A DNA stretch of 64,000 nucleotides from assembly GCA_934432595.1 (NCBI GenBank), contig CAKRYR010000012.1, forward strand, positions 1 through 64,000, given 5' to 3'. Within the stretch, counting starts at the first letter, position 1. Every line of letters begins with the position of its first letter. The stretch comes from an uncultured Lachnospiraceae bacterium (GTDB taxonomy: Bacteria; Bacillota; Clostridia; Lachnospirales; Lachnospiraceae). Of the stretch, positions 8,491 to 18,750 are shown piece by piece. Under the pieces are notes generated by a model. That model was not told where the DNA came from. It did not search any database and saw only the letters and a program-made list of their open reading frames with translations. Both the position numbers and the translations under genes were made by a program.

Positions 8491-10182
8491 CTAGACATCA
8501 CGTCCCATTTTTTGTTCTTTTTTGCATTCATACATTCTTTTATCTGATAAGCTAATTAGTGCTTCAATTTCATTACTTTCATCTATATCATTATTAGCAT
8601 AACCATATGCAAATGATGCCTCAAACTCAAATTTTTCTTTCTCAATACATTGACTGAATATAGTTTGCATTTTTTCAATATAATTATTATAATCAGTTAT
8701 CTTCTTCTCCAAGATTACAATGAATTCATCTCCACCTATTCTTCCAATAAATCCCTGCGTTTCGAATACCTTTTTTAGCGTTTTTGCAAATCCCCTAATA
8801 TATTCATCTCCCGACTCGTGTCCATTACTATCATTAATTTTCTTTAAATTATTAAGATCAAAACTAAATATACTTATATTTTCACATTTTTTAAATACTA
8901 ATTCTTCTAAATATTCCTCATATTTAGTTCTATTATTAATACTTGTTAAAGGATCTGTATATGCCAATGTTGATAAAATTCTTTGTTCAGTAATATTATT
9001 CATATATTCTTTTACTACATGCACATAATAAACTATAACAGTTATAGAAAATTCTAATATTAATAACATGATAAATATTTGACTATATTTATTCCAATTA
9101 TATGAGGTAAGGACTTTGCTAATTAATATCGTCACCATACTCTGACAATAGAATATAGTCATACCTCCTATAAACATTTTTTCAATTCTATCAATCATCT
9201 TATATATATTAAAATTTAAGAATAATAATACAATACCTGTAATATACATAATTATCGTAATCGCTGACATAGTGTCTCTATATGATATTGCACCAACATT
9301 ATTTAGTCCTACAGTTAATGCAAGCATAAATAATAATACTAGATTATAGATACTTAAAAATTTCTTATCCATTTCTTGAAATGTATAATAGGATAACATT
9401 ACAATGCATGGCATGCATAAATACAAACCTATAAATTCAACATTTTCTATAATTCTACTTCTATCTATAAATAATTCTAAAATATTATATTTGGCATACA
9501 TTGCAAGCCCTGCCAATAAGAATATTAATCCAATCCATAATAACCTTATTAGTCTATTGCTTCTATTTGGATTACATATTACTGCAATAATTAAAATAAG
9601 TCCCAATACTATTATTATTGAACTAACTATATAATTAGTTAAGTTGCTTCTTATTTGATAATTAAAATAATCATTTTCACTCATTATTATTATATTTTTT
9701 AATATACTATTAGCATCACTTTGCTGTACATTAAATTTTATTTTAAGTTCATTACCATTATAATTATTAGGTAATTCAACGGTATAATTTCTTTTTATTG
9801 ATATATAATCATTTTCTTTATTATTACAATTATCTACTACTTTTTTCCCATTCAAATAAATATCTATAAGACAATTCTCTGTCTTAATATTTAGTATTGG
9901 ATATATAATGTTTTTATCTTCTTTAGTTTGTCTAAGTATCTTTTTTGCAATTATCGTATCTCCCTTTTCTACTCCACTAAAAGTATAATCTGCCAAACTT
10001 ATATTATTTATGTTAGTTTCCTTAAAAGAAACATGCCAACCATAATCAACCTTACTAATTTGATAAACCTTATTATCCTTTATTGCCAACTTAATAGCTA
10101 CAATAATTGCTAATACCATAAAGATTAATCCAAAAATTATAAATAAAACTCTTCTTTTTAAAAAAGTCTTAATCTTCTTCAT
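8491..10182 (-). CDS. Membrane diguanylate cyclase (GGDEF), paralog
   Basis: A 563-aa protein with the same architecture as its downstream neighbour: one N-terminal helix, an extracytoplasmic region, a multi-helix membrane block at about 185-390 and a GGDEF domain with 'DPLTSINNRTKYEEY' and intact 'GRIGGDEF'. No upstream RxxD I-site is seen. GAGGTGA precedes the ATG. The two genes are nearly contiguous and divergent in sequence, consistent with an old tandem duplication whose sensor halves respond to different ligands (inference). The sensor layout also resembles the histidine kinase at 60.6-62.5 kb. Confidence 0.9.
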   Translation of the reverse strand: MKKIKTFLKRRVLFIIFGLIFMVLAIIVAIKLAIKDNKVYQISKVDYGWHVSFKETNINNISLADYTFSGVEKGDTIIAKKILRQTKEDKNIIYPILNIKTENCLIDIYLNGKKVVDNCNNKENDYISIKRNYTVELPNNYNGNELKIKFNVQQSDANSILKNIIIMSENDYFNYQIRSNLTNYIVSSIIIVLGLILIIAVICNPNRSNRLIRLLWIGLIFLLAGLAMYAKYNILELFIDRSRIIENVEFIGLYLCMPCIVMLSYYTFQEMDKKFLSIYNLVLLFMLALTVGLNNVGAISYRDTMSAITIIMYITGIVLLFLNFNIYKMIDRIEKMFIGGMTIFYCQSMVTILISKVLTSYNWNKYSQIFIMLLILEFSITVIVYYVHVVKEYMNNITEQRILSTLAYTDPLTSINNRTKYEEYLEELVFKKCENISIFSFDLNNLKKINDSNGHESGDEYIRGFAKTLKKVFETQGFIGRIGGDEFIVILEKKITDYNNYIEKMQTIFSQCIEKEKFEFEASFAYGYANNDIDESNEIEALISLSDKRMYECKKEQKMGRDV

Positions 10183-10332
10183 ATAAAGCTCACCTCAAAT
10201 AGTTTTTACACTACTGCATAACAATTATCGGCTTAAATTTATATAAACAATAGAACAAGCACCACTCCATAATAAATTTTTTATCAATCTACTATAAAAT
10301 GATGCTTGTTTTTGTCTAAATTGTTTTATCTA

Positions 10333-12237
10333 CTATTGAAATTTTATACTACCTTCTTGAAGCCATTTATATGATGGTGAAAATGTTACATTTGATATAG
10401 CTTGTGTCTTATATAAGAACAATACCTTAATCTCACTTACTCCACCATGTTTCTCAACTTCACTTGGTTTTGAAGTATACATTATTATTGAATCACCATT
10501 ATTTTTCTTCTTCAACAAATTATTACCACTAGAACAATCTGTCTGATTATCATTGTAAATAACCTGAACGTAATATCCACCTTTTAACGGAGCAAACTGT
10601 TTCCAAAAGCTAAATATATTTCCATATCCATTTACCTTCCCTAAATATGACATATCACTTACTAAACTATGTTTGACATATTTTTTTGCAAAGCTCTCAC
10701 TTAATGGTAAATTATAAGGATCTTGAGCTAATTTATATGATACTTCAAAGCTACTATCATTTAACATACATTTACCTGCACTAGTCTTACCAGCATTAGT
10801 AACATACATATTACCCAACTTAAAATCTTTATGAATCTCAGCTTTTTCATCACTCAATTTCTGCCTCTTATCATATGATGATAAGCATCTAACACCTGTT
10901 ACTTCTGATTCAATCTCTGTAAATAAACTATCCTCTACTTCATTCTCATACTTTTTAATAATGCTGTTATAATTTTCTAATCCATATTCATCAAATACTT
11001 TCTCAAGCTCTTCTTTTCTTTCTTTAACTTTCTCATCTGATATAGTAGGATCATTATCTGGGAAGTAATCAAGTAAATCCCATATTGGATATAAAGAATA
11101 TTGATCTATTACATCTATAAGAGCTGGAGCATTATCTACTGAAGTTAACCATGTACTATACTCGTTATTCATATAGCTATATTCTTCTTGAGATTTTTCA
11201 TTTGTAACCTTATTAAGTACAATTGATGCAATTTTAGATGCCGCGTCACTAAACTTATCATTATATGATGTTGCTAATCCACCATAACAATATGCTTTAC
11301 AGTCAATTGTCATATTAGTATTTTGATTACCATTATTATAACTTACTGTATCTTTTGGCTCTTCTGTGCACCAATTGTAACCATTACGTGTTACTTTATC
11401 TTTATTACTATTCTCTGAATTGTTAACACTAATTTTAAATGTTGCACTTGCTTCATTCAATGTTTTTTCAGAATCAGCTTTTATTGTAGCCGTATATTTT
11501 AACTTACCACCTAGAATAACACTTCTGAAAAAATGTGTGCCATACTTTGAAAACAATTCTTCTGGCTCTAATTCCATAACATCTCTTTTAAAATTATCTG
11601 TTAAATATTTATAATAGTCTTTTTCTTCGAGCATCCATGTTACTGTTGATGTTTTCTTTGTCATTGTATCTGTTATATAAGCTGTCTTAGAACTTGATAA
11701 AGATGTTCTATTAAATTTTCCACCAACTTCTGCATATATATCATTTACAAAAGGTATCCAATTAAGCTTATCTGTAAAACTAAACTTTTTTGCTGCAAGA
11801 TTAGCTTTAAATTCTTTCATATACCCTTCTATACTTCTACCATCAATAGTTTCCTTTTCAATTGTTCTGGAACAATTGTCTATCTTTACATAGGTATCTC
11901 TTATATTATTATCTGCTCCACTAGAAGTAGATATATTAAATATCATATTGTCTACAGCCGATTTATTGACATTATTTTCATGTATATATCCCTTTGTTGC
12001 AACATTATATCCATAACCTATATATGTGGTAATATAAGACTTTTCCCTATTAAAGGAAGAATTTGTTGTACCAGTATAGTTTTCTACTTCAGCAATTGTT
12101 GATAAATTTTCCCCTGTTTTTATCTCTCTGTTTCTTGAAGCATTACTTGAATTTTTAACTACACAGAACACAACTAGACTTATAATAACTAGACACGAAG
12201 CAGTAATAGATATTGCTAACTTCCTTTTTTTCAACAT
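10333..12237 (-). CDS. Secreted/anchored MACPF (perforin-fold) protein, copy 1
   Basis: A 634-aa protein with an N-terminal hydrophobic segment (residues 8-27) and the hallmark MACPF signature 'KYGTHFFRSVILGG' with YGTHF at 232-236 and the double glycine at 243-244. Members form membrane-piercing rings in complement, perforin and bacterial antagonism toxins. Upstream 'TYIGYGYNV' (71-79) matches the family's start of the fold. 'LIDVIDQYSLYPIW' and a C-terminal region from about 450, shared with the two paralogs in this window, complete it. The C-terminal domain is not one I recognise; it may provide target binding. It lies 233 bp downstream of copy 2, with a hairpin between them, so each may have its own promoter. 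Confidence 0.85.
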   Translation of the reverse strand: MLKKRKLAISITASCLVIISLVVFCVVKNSSNASRNREIKTGENLSTIAEVENYTGTTNSSFNREKSYITTYIGYGYNVATKGYIHENNVNKSAVDNMIFNISTSSGADNNIRDTYVKIDNCSRTIEKETIDGRSIEGYMKEFKANLAAKKFSFTDKLNWIPFVNDIYAEVGGKFNRTSLSSSKTAYITDTMTKKTSTVTWMLEEKDYYKYLTDNFKRDVMELEPEELFSKYGTHFFRSVILGGKLKYTATIKADSEKTLNEASATFKISVNNSENSNKDKVTRNGYNWCTEEPKDTVSYNNGNQNTNMTIDCKAYCYGGLATSYNDKFSDAASKIASIVLNKVTNEKSQEEYSYMNNEYSTWLTSVDNAPALIDVIDQYSLYPIWDLLDYFPDNDPTISDEKVKERKEELEKVFDEYGLENYNSIIKKYENEVEDSLFTEIESEVTGVRCLSSYDKRQKLSDEKAEIHKDFKLGNMYVTNAGKTSAGKCMLNDSSFEVSYKLAQDPYNLPLSESFAKKYVKHSLVSDMSYLGKVNGYGNIFSFWKQFAPLKGGYYVQVIYNDNQTDCSSGNNLLKKKNNGDSIIMYTSKPSEVEKHGGVSEIKVLFLYKTQAISNVTFSPSYKWLQEGSIKFQ

Positions 12238-12406
12238 AACTAACCCCTCCTGATAACCTCTGATTAATAATCAACGTAATCAAATAGTTCTCCTCTATTT
12301 AATTTTATCGTAATATATTAACTAAGGCAACAGAATTAATAATCATTTTCTTAAATTTTATACTAGTTTTAGATTCATTATATGACAAATAGTCGCTAAA
12401 TAATAA

Positions 12407-12448
12407 ATTAAAGTGCTTTCCACTATCCATAGCAGAAAACACTTTAAT
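12407..12448 (-). terminator. Hairpin after MACPF copy 2
   Basis: Inverted arms ATTAAAGTG and CACTTTAAT with extra pairing inside lie just downstream of the minus-strand MACPF gene at 12471. This is a probable terminator between the two MACPF genes, although the U-run is weak. Confidence 0.55.
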
Positions 12449-12470
12449 CTAATTTATTACTAAAAAGTTA

Positions 12471-14240
12471 TTATCTAAAATCTATTACCGACTCTTCCAT
12501 CCAGTCAAACACATATGGAACCATTACATTACGATAAGCACTTGTCTCATACAACATTAATACCTTAACTTTATCAATCCCATTATGTGCATCTATAGTT
12601 TTTGAATCTACAGTTAATAACGTAACATTCTCTCCATTTTCTTTATTTTTAAATATATTCTTTGCACTAAAAGATTCTGTTGTTTGATCAGCGTATACAA
12701 CTTGTACGAAATATGCTCCCTTTCCAACATAGGAATCTTTTAATTTGTTAAACACTTTACCGTATCCATTTACAACCTTTAAAAAATTATAATCAGCAAC
12801 TAAATAATGTTTCTTAAAGTTACTTGTGCCAACAGGCAAATTATATAAATCTTGTTGAATATTGTATTCAATAGCAATTTTACCAGATTTTAATGAATAT
12901 TGTCCATCATCATTTTTCTTCGCATTAGTTACAACTAATTCTCCTAATCTATATCCTTCATGAACTTTTGCATTCTTTTCTGATAGTTTTCTGTCTTTAT
13001 TATAAAAATTAGCATATTTTATTCCAGTTAATTCTGTATCTACCTTAGCGGGTTTTAATTTTTCTAATTTCTTGTTATACTTAGCTACTGCCTTATCATA
13101 TTGAGCTTTTCCATATTCATCAAAAGCATTCTCTAGTTCTTCCATTCTCTTATTAGCTTCTTTCTCTGATATAGAACTATCATTCTGTGGAAAATACTTA
13201 ACTAATTCCCAAATAGGATATAATGAATTACTGTCTGAAACATCTATTAATGCAGGTTGTCTATCTACTGATTGTAACCATACTTTATATGCACTATCTA
13301 AAGTTAAATTATATAATGTTGACTCATTTCCATTATAGTTAAGTATTTCTTTACTTAACTTATTAAAGCTTTCTCTAAAGTCTGTTCCAATACCACCGAC
13401 ACTCTGATATGTAATATCTATATCTGCATTAGCACTATAGTCTTTAACTATCTCTATTTTATCTGGACAATCTTCATTTCCTAATGATTTCCTATATATC
13501 TTATTAATTGTCTCTAATTCTGTTTTACCGCTAGCTTTAATAGATGAATTAATTTCAAGTTTTCCCCCCATTGTTACACTTCTTAAAAAATGAGTACCAT
13601 ATTTATCAAATAATTTACTTGGTTCCATAGTCATAACCTCTTTTTTAAAACTATTTGTCAAATAATTATAATATTCCTCTTCATTTAAAGTCCATGAAAT
13701 ACTATTTGTTTCAACCGTTCTTATATCTCTAGTATATTCACTTACATTCTTTGATACAGATGATTTCTCAAAACCAGCAAAAACTGAATTTAAATAGGAT
13801 GCACTAAATGGTATCCATGAAGACTTTGCCAAAACTCTTGCAACTTTATTCATATCTAGAGCTTGGTTCTTAACAACTTCATCAATTGTACTTCCTTGAT
13901 AATAATTGCTAATATATGATGATATATCATCTACTTTAATACTTGTATCTCTTATACTGTTATTTTCTACTTCTGCACTATTATCTAGATTAAATATTGG
14001 ATTAATTACTAATTGATCAGCCCTTATGTCACCTTTTTTCGCAACATTAAAGCCATATCCTATATATGTTGACTTACCATCCATCTCATATTCTTCAATA
14101 GTTAAATCATCTTCTCCTGTCTTAACATTTATTTTCTCTGCTTTACTTGAATTACTATTATAAATAATTATAGAAAAACCTAGACCTACTAACAAAGATA
14201 GCGCTATTATACATGCAACGCCACGTCGATTTTTTAACAT
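12471..14240 (-). CDS. Secreted/anchored MACPF (perforin-fold) protein, copy 2
   Basis: At 589 aa this paralog of the adjacent gene has the signature 'KYGTHFLRSVTMGG' (YGTHF at 214-218) and the same order of landmarks: hydrophobic N-terminus (8-27), 'STYIGYGFNV', 'SIRDTSIKVDD', the signature, 'ALIDVSDSNSLYPIW' and the common C-terminal domain with 'YFVQVVYADQTTES' and 'KVLMLYETSAYRNV'. The N-terminus lacks an obvious signal-peptidase I site, so the protein may stay anchored or be a signal peptide with atypical cleavage. No immunity gene or lipoprotein box is adjacent. Function as a pore former is inferred from the family only. Confidence 0.85.
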   Translation of the reverse strand: MLKNRRGVACIIALSLLVGLGFSIIIYNSNSSKAEKINVKTGEDDLTIEEYEMDGKSTYIGYGFNVAKKGDIRADQLVINPIFNLDNSAEVENNSIRDTSIKVDDISSYISNYYQGSTIDEVVKNQALDMNKVARVLAKSSWIPFSASYLNSVFAGFEKSSVSKNVSEYTRDIRTVETNSISWTLNEEEYYNYLTNSFKKEVMTMEPSKLFDKYGTHFLRSVTMGGKLEINSSIKASGKTELETINKIYRKSLGNEDCPDKIEIVKDYSANADIDITYQSVGGIGTDFRESFNKLSKEILNYNGNESTLYNLTLDSAYKVWLQSVDRQPALIDVSDSNSLYPIWELVKYFPQNDSSISEKEANKRMEELENAFDEYGKAQYDKAVAKYNKKLEKLKPAKVDTELTGIKYANFYNKDRKLSEKNAKVHEGYRLGELVVTNAKKNDDGQYSLKSGKIAIEYNIQQDLYNLPVGTSNFKKHYLVADYNFLKVVNGYGKVFNKLKDSYVGKGAYFVQVVYADQTTESFSAKNIFKNKENGENVTLLTVDSKTIDAHNGIDKVKVLMLYETSAYRNVMVPYVFDWMEESVIDFR

Positions 14241-14517
14241 ATTAAATACCCTCCTAATAACTATACGAACATCCCCACATTTTTTAGTATTACCTAATGT
14301 TATTTTATACTATTTCCTAATGTTAAATCAAGCTAAAAGTATTAAATATTCTTTAACACTTTTAGCTTGATAATTAATATTTACAGAATATTGCAAAATA
14401 ATTATTCAGAATATGTTGAATAATCAATATAATTTTGTATATTATATAAATTTAACTTAATCATTCCACTTCTACTCTCATCATTAGAATCTATCCACTC
14501 TAACACAACACTTATTT

Positions 14518-15432
14518 CTACTCGTTCTTAGCAACCTCAGTTAGCCCAGATACCAATCCAGCAACAGATTGAATCTCTGATGGGATGATAATCTTAGTTG
14601 CTTTACCATCTGCTGCCTTAGCAAATGCTTCTAAGCTCTTTAACTTAATTACTGCTTCTTCTGGTGCAGCTTCATTTAAGAATTTAACACCTGCAGCGTT
14701 AGCTTTTTGGATTTGAAGGATAGCTTGAGCTTTACCTTCTGCTTCTCTAATAGTAGCTTCTTTCTTAGCTTCTGCACGAAGAATCTCTGATTGTTTCTCA
14801 GCTTCTGCTTCAAGAATAAGACTTTCTTTCTTACCTTCTGCAACAAGGATAGTAGATTTCTTCTCACCTTCTGCAATAAGAATTGCCTCTCTTCTTTCAC
14901 GCTCTGCCTTCATCTGTTTCTCCATTGCATCTTGAATAGCTGCTGGTGGAATAATATTCTTTAACTCAACACGGTTAACCTTAATTCCCCATGGATCAGT
15001 TGCTACATCAAGTGATGCTCTCATCTTAGAGTTAATAACCTCTCTTGAAGTAAGAGTCCCATCTAACTCAAGTTCACCAATTATGTTACGAAGAGTTGTA
15101 GCTGTTAAGTTTTCAATAGCTACGATTGGATTTTCAACACCATAAGCATATAGCTTAGGATCTGTAATCTGATAGAATACTACTGTATCAATTCTCATTG
15201 TAACATTATCTTTAGTGATAACTGGTTGTGGTGCAAAGTCTACAACTTGCTCCTTTAATAAAACTTTCTTTGCAACTCTATCGATAATAGGCCATTTCCA
15301 ATGTATACCTACCTCCCAAGTTGCTTGGTATCCACCTAATCTTTCTAGAATGTAGGCATTAGCCTGTGGTACTACCTTTACACATGATGCAACTAATATA
15401 GCTGCAATAACTAATAAAACTATTATAGCCAT
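14518..15432 (-). CDS. SPFH/Band-7 (stomatin-like, QmcA-type) membrane protein
   Basis: One N-terminal membrane helix (3-20) is followed by an SPFH domain ('VVPQANAYILERLGGY', 'DNVTMRIDTVVFYQITDP', 'DLDGTLTSRE'-like segment) and a coiled coil built of about 10-residue repeats of the form AEGEKK / AEAEKQ / AEAKKE. SPFH proteins form large oligomeric rings that organise membrane microdomains and regulate proteases. The start overlaps the NfeD stop by one base (TAATG), so the two are translationally coupled. The pairing of NfeD and SPFH genes is a well known bacterial operon. Confidence 0.92.
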   Translation of the reverse strand: MAIIVLLVIAAILVASCVKVVPQANAYILERLGGYQATWEVGIHWKWPIIDRVAKKVLLKEQVVDFAPQPVITKDNVTMRIDTVVFYQITDPKLYAYGVENPIVAIENLTATTLRNIIGELELDGTLTSREVINSKMRASLDVATDPWGIKVNRVELKNIIPPAAIQDAMEKQMKAERERREAILIAEGEKKSTILVAEGKKESLILEAEAEKQSEILRAEAKKEATIREAEGKAQAILQIQKANAAGVKFLNEAAPEEAVIKLKSLEAFAKAADGKATKIIIPSEIQSVAGLVSGLTEVAKNE

Positions 15433-15890
15433 TAGTTTTGTTCCTCCTTTATATTATTTAAAATTAATTTCACACCTTTGATATCAACTATTGAAGCCTT
15501 CTCGCCTTTCTCAATAATCATATCATCTTTAACTGCTCTAGCAGTCCATTCTTGACCATTGACAATTGCTTTACCTGTCATATTGTCATTATCTACAGTT
15601 TCTAATACTTTTGCCTCAAGTCCAATTAAACTACTAGCATTGGTTTTAGTTCTCTTGCCATTAAAGTATTTAACTGCTGATGGTCTAAGTAAGAAAAGTA
15701 TTAGTAGTGACACTGCAAGGAAAATAAATACTTGCAGACTAATTTTTGCTCCAAACATTGATGCAATAATTGCTACTAATGCTCCACCTGCAAACCATAT
15801 GGTTGTTAAACTTAGTGTTGCCATTTCAATAACTAACATAGCAACTAATACTATTAACCATATAAAAACACTGCCATATCCATTAAGCAT
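15432..15890 (-). CDS. NfeD-like membrane protein
   Basis: About 152 aa with three to four membrane helices in the first 75 residues and a C-terminal OB-fold region ('GLEAKVLETVDNDNMTGK', 'GQEWTARA'), which is the short NfeD form that partners SPFH proteins. I prefer the ATG at 15890 because GGAGG is seven bases upstream; the in-frame ATG at 15896 lies too close to it. It is 12 bp downstream of the RNA methyltransferase gene and overlaps the SPFH gene by one base. Confidence 0.88.
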   Translation of the reverse strand: MLNGYGSVFIWLIVLVAMLVIEMATLSLTTIWFAGGALVAIIASMFGAKISLQVFIFLAVSLLILFLLRPSAVKYFNGKRTKTNASSLIGLEAKVLETVDNDNMTGKAIVNGQEWTARAVKDDMIIEKGEKASIVDIKGVKLILNNIKEEQN

Positions 15891-15902
15891 ATACATACCT
15901 CC

Positions 15903-16682
15903 CTATAAATTTTTTTTTCTATAAACCTCATATATTATTAAAGCTGCACTAATGGCGGCATTTAATGACTCTACTTGTCCCTCCATAGGTATCTTAATCA
16001 TACAATCTGAAACATCTACTACCTCTTTACTTACACCATTAGCTTCATTACCTATTATTATTCCAGTTTTTCTAGGATATTCTACTTTAGTATACTCAGA
16101 GGCACCTTCTAAATGTGCTGCATATAATTCAAAGCCGTTTACCTTATATTTTTCTCGTAGTTTTGTAGCTAAATTATCTTCGTATATAAAAGGCACTCTA
16201 TATATTGCCCCCATAGTTGAACGAATAACCTTAGGATTATATATATCTACTGACTCCTTACTTAGTACAACTCCATCTATTCCTGCACCTTCAGCAGTTC
16301 TAATAATTGTACCCAAATTACCTGGGTCTCGCAAATTATCTAGAAATAATAATGTTGCATTATCTTTATTAATTATGTCATCAAAATCATACTTAGGCTG
16401 TCTAACTATAGCCATTATACCTTGTGGAGTTACGGTTTCAGAAATTTCACCAAAGATTTTATCGGATACTATTTCATACTTTTCCACACCTATATCATTA
16501 TTTAACATTTTTTCACTATAAAAAGTCTCACTTACATATGTTGAAACAATACAATTCTTTGGAATCTCCCCATACATCTTGATTCCTTCAATAACAAACT
16601 GTCCTAATTCACTTCTCAACTTCGCCTTTTTCTGAAGTTGTACAATATGTTTTATCTGTTGATTAGAAGCACTTGTAATCAT
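15903..16682 (-). CDS. TrmH/SpoU-family RNA 2'-O-methyltransferase
   Basis: A 259-aa SPOUT methyltransferase. The three SpoU motifs are clear: 'DNLRDPGNLGTIIRTAEG' (motif 1), 'GIIIGNEANGVS' (motif 2) and 'IKIPMEGQVESLNAAIS' (motif 3), which form the trefoil knot that binds S-adenosylmethionine. The N-terminal about 90 residues are the substrate-binding domain ('NQQIKHIVQLQKKAKLRSE'). It probably methylates 23S rRNA or tRNA; the exact site cannot be read from sequence. Confidence 0.92.
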   Translation of the reverse strand: MITSASNQQIKHIVQLQKKAKLRSELGQFVIEGIKMYGEIPKNCIVSTYVSETFYSEKMLNNDIGVEKYEIVSDKIFGEISETVTPQGIMAIVRQPKYDFDDIINKDNATLLFLDNLRDPGNLGTIIRTAEGAGIDGVVLSKESVDIYNPKVIRSTMGAIYRVPFIYEDNLATKLREKYKVNGFELYAAHLEGASEYTKVEYPRKTGIIIGNEANGVSKEVVDVSDCMIKIPMEGQVESLNAAISAALIIYEVYRKKNL

Positions 16683-16827
16683 ATTAATCCCTCTCTAGCT
16701 TATTCACTTAATATGAATTATACTATATTTTACATTTTTTGCAAGAAAAATTTATTAGTGAATAAAAAAGAAAAGATACAAGTTATATAACTCATATCTC
16801 TTCCCAATATTTTGTAATTTATTTATC

Positions 16828-18000
16828 CTATTGTTCTACAGTTTCTGTAGGTTCTAATGTAATCTCTGTACTAATATCATGCTCTGTAGGATTTGGTATA
16901 GGTGCTACAGTTGTCTGTGTTGGTTCTTCTGTACTTTCTCCTGCCTTATCATTTGTTGAATTAGTTATTACATTATCACCAAGTATTGATTCATCTGTTT
17001 CATTAAGTATTCCTAAATCTTTATTATCATCAGTAGCCTCTATTCCTTTAGTATCATCAGATTTATCTTCTTTATCTGTTGAACCACCAAATAAGCCAGC
17101 GAACCAATTTCCCATACTCTTAAAGAAATTTTCCACTGATTTAAAGAAACTACTTACTGCTCCAAAGAATCCCTTTACATCTTCCTTTTCAACATTCTTA
17201 AAGTCTACATTAATATTTAAATCTTGTGCGGCTTTTGATGAAATATCTTGTAATGTTGATTTTAGTTTACTATAATCATATTTTTGCTTAGCAACCTTTG
17301 TCAATACATCTAATATCATCTTTAACTGCTTATCAGTTAAAGTTACATTATATGTTTTAGCTGTATCTTTGATTATATCTTTAATCTCATCTTCATCATC
17401 TGTTCCAGCCCTAATTACTTCTTCCTTAGCTTTTGTTATTATTCCTGTTGACTTATCATCAGAACCAAGTTCTTTTGATAAATCAGCAGTTGTAATAAGT
17501 TCTTCTGTAGCTAACTCTTTCTTTTCTTCGTCTAACTTTTCACCTGTAACTGTTTCAAAAGCTTTCATAATACCTGTTAATGCACCTGTACCTGATACTT
17601 CTATAGGACAAGCTGCTACAACATTACAATCATATATTCCTGCTGTAGATAAAGTAGTTGCTATCATAGAAGATGTAACCATATTAAGATTAGCTATCTT
17701 AACATTTATTCCATTACCTTCTTCAGCCTGTTGTATATATGCACAACTTAAAGTTCTTCTACCTATCTGAGCTTCTGTTGCAACTCCCTCAAGATATTCT
17801 CTTTCTTCCTTATTAGTAACTTCTATAACCGAAACCTTATTTTTATCTACTCCAAAATACTTAAACATCGTTTCTTTCTGTGCATCAGTTAAGTCTGCTC
17901 CAATAGTTACTACTGTTTCTGAATCAGCCAAAGCAACTATAGGTGACATAGTCATTACCATAACTAAACTTAACACAAAAGCTATAACTCTTTTCTTCAT
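16828..18000 (-). CDS. Secreted DUF1002 protein with acidic/Thr-rich tail
   Basis: A signal peptide (about 2-25, 'VALADS' cleavage region) leads into a DUF1002 domain ('TIGADLTDAQKETMFKYFGV', 'VIEVTNKEEREYLEG', 'CPIEVSGTGALTGIMKAFE'), a family common in Firmicutes and of unknown function. The C-terminal third is low-complexity: Asp/Lys-rich, then Thr/Pro/Glu-rich, like a wall-spanning stalk, but no LPXTG signal is present. The start is the ATG at 18000 with GGAGG upstream; an in-frame TTG at 18018 is less likely. Confidence 0.85.
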   Translation of the reverse strand: MKKRVIAFVLSLVMVMTMSPIVALADSETVVTIGADLTDAQKETMFKYFGVDKNKVSVIEVTNKEEREYLEGVATEAQIGRRTLSCAYIQQAEEGNGINVKIANLNMVTSSMIATTLSTAGIYDCNVVAACPIEVSGTGALTGIMKAFETVTGEKLDEEKKELATEELITTADLSKELGSDDKSTGIITKAKEEVIRAGTDDEDEIKDIIKDTAKTYNVTLTDKQLKMILDVLTKVAKQKYDYSKLKSTLQDISSKAAQDLNINVDFKNVEKEDVKGFFGAVSSFFKSVENFFKSMGNWFAGLFGGSTDKEDKSDDTKGIEATDDNKDLGILNETDESILGDNVITNSTNDKAGESTEEPTQTTVAPIPNPTEHDISTEITLEPTETVEQ

Positions 18001-18122
18001 GTTATTCCTCCATGTCAAATTAAAAATTTTTAGTACAATTTATTATTATACTCTATTGAGCATACATTTTTTAACAGTATACAACATTTTATTACAATTT
18101 TAAAGTATTTTAATTTAATTTA

Positions 18123-18554
18123 TTATCTTTTTTTCTCTGGAAAATAATCCTTCAAAACATTATGCATCTCTGGATTAGTTTTTCTTAGTAAAATAGGTTT
18201 CATATTATTATCAACAAAACAATGAGATGACTCACCTGTAGTACATATCTCATCAGAACCTTTCTTTCTCACCTCGTATTCCATTGAAAACTTAATTCCA
18301 TTATAAAATTTAGGTATAATTTTAACTACAAAAATATCACCAAATATCATAGGTTTTCTATATGTACTAGCTACAGATAATACTGGAATCATTATTCCTT
18401 CATCCTCAATTCTCTTAAAAGGATAATTTGCTTGTTCTAAAAAGTCTATTCTAGCTTCCTCAAACCATTTTATATAATTTGAATGATGTACTATTCCCAT
18501 CCTATCTGTTTCATAATAATACACATTCCTCTCATAAGGTTTTGTTTCCTTCAT
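18123..18554 (-). CDS. YbgC-type acyl-CoA thioesterase (hotdog fold)
   Basis: A 143-aa 4HBT thioesterase. The signature 'YETDRMGIVHHSNYIKWFEEAR' region carries the catalytic Asp17 and the conserved His-His-Asn-Tyr. Family members hydrolyse short or medium acyl-CoA or acyl-ACP in the cytoplasm. It is a stand-alone gene; no pal-tol genes are nearby, as expected for a Gram-positive. Confidence 0.88.
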   Translation of the reverse strand: MKETKPYERNVYYYETDRMGIVHHSNYIKWFEEARIDFLEQANYPFKRIEDEGIMIPVLSVASTYRKPMIFGDIFVVKIIPKFYNGIKFSMEYEVRKKGSDEICTTGESSHCFVDNNMKPILLRKTNPEMHNVLKDYFPEKKR

Positions 18555-18686
18555 ATTTATTACATCTCCATTTCAATTTAGTTTTCTAACTATAAAAAAG
18601 AATAATAACATATTTTCGTGTCTTTTTTAAGAATTATTTTCTAAAAGTTTTGTGTCTTAATAAATTACTTTATTTAAAAAACAAAT

Positions 18687-18724
18687 GAGTCATTCAATTT
18701 GAATCTTATCAAACTGAATGACTC
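18687..18724 (-). terminator. Terminator after the chemoreceptor-like gene
   Basis: A near-perfect 16-bp inverted repeat (GAGTCATTCA ... TGAATGACTC) with a 6-base loop lies downstream of the minus-strand gene at 18751. Confidence 0.75.
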
Positions 18725-18750
18725 TATTTTAGGTAGGAAAATATGATAAA

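Noticed and set aside
14676..14900. Arg/Lys-rich 74-aa ORF inside the SPFH gene
   Set aside because: It is an alternative frame of the coiled-coil repeats of the SPFH protein.
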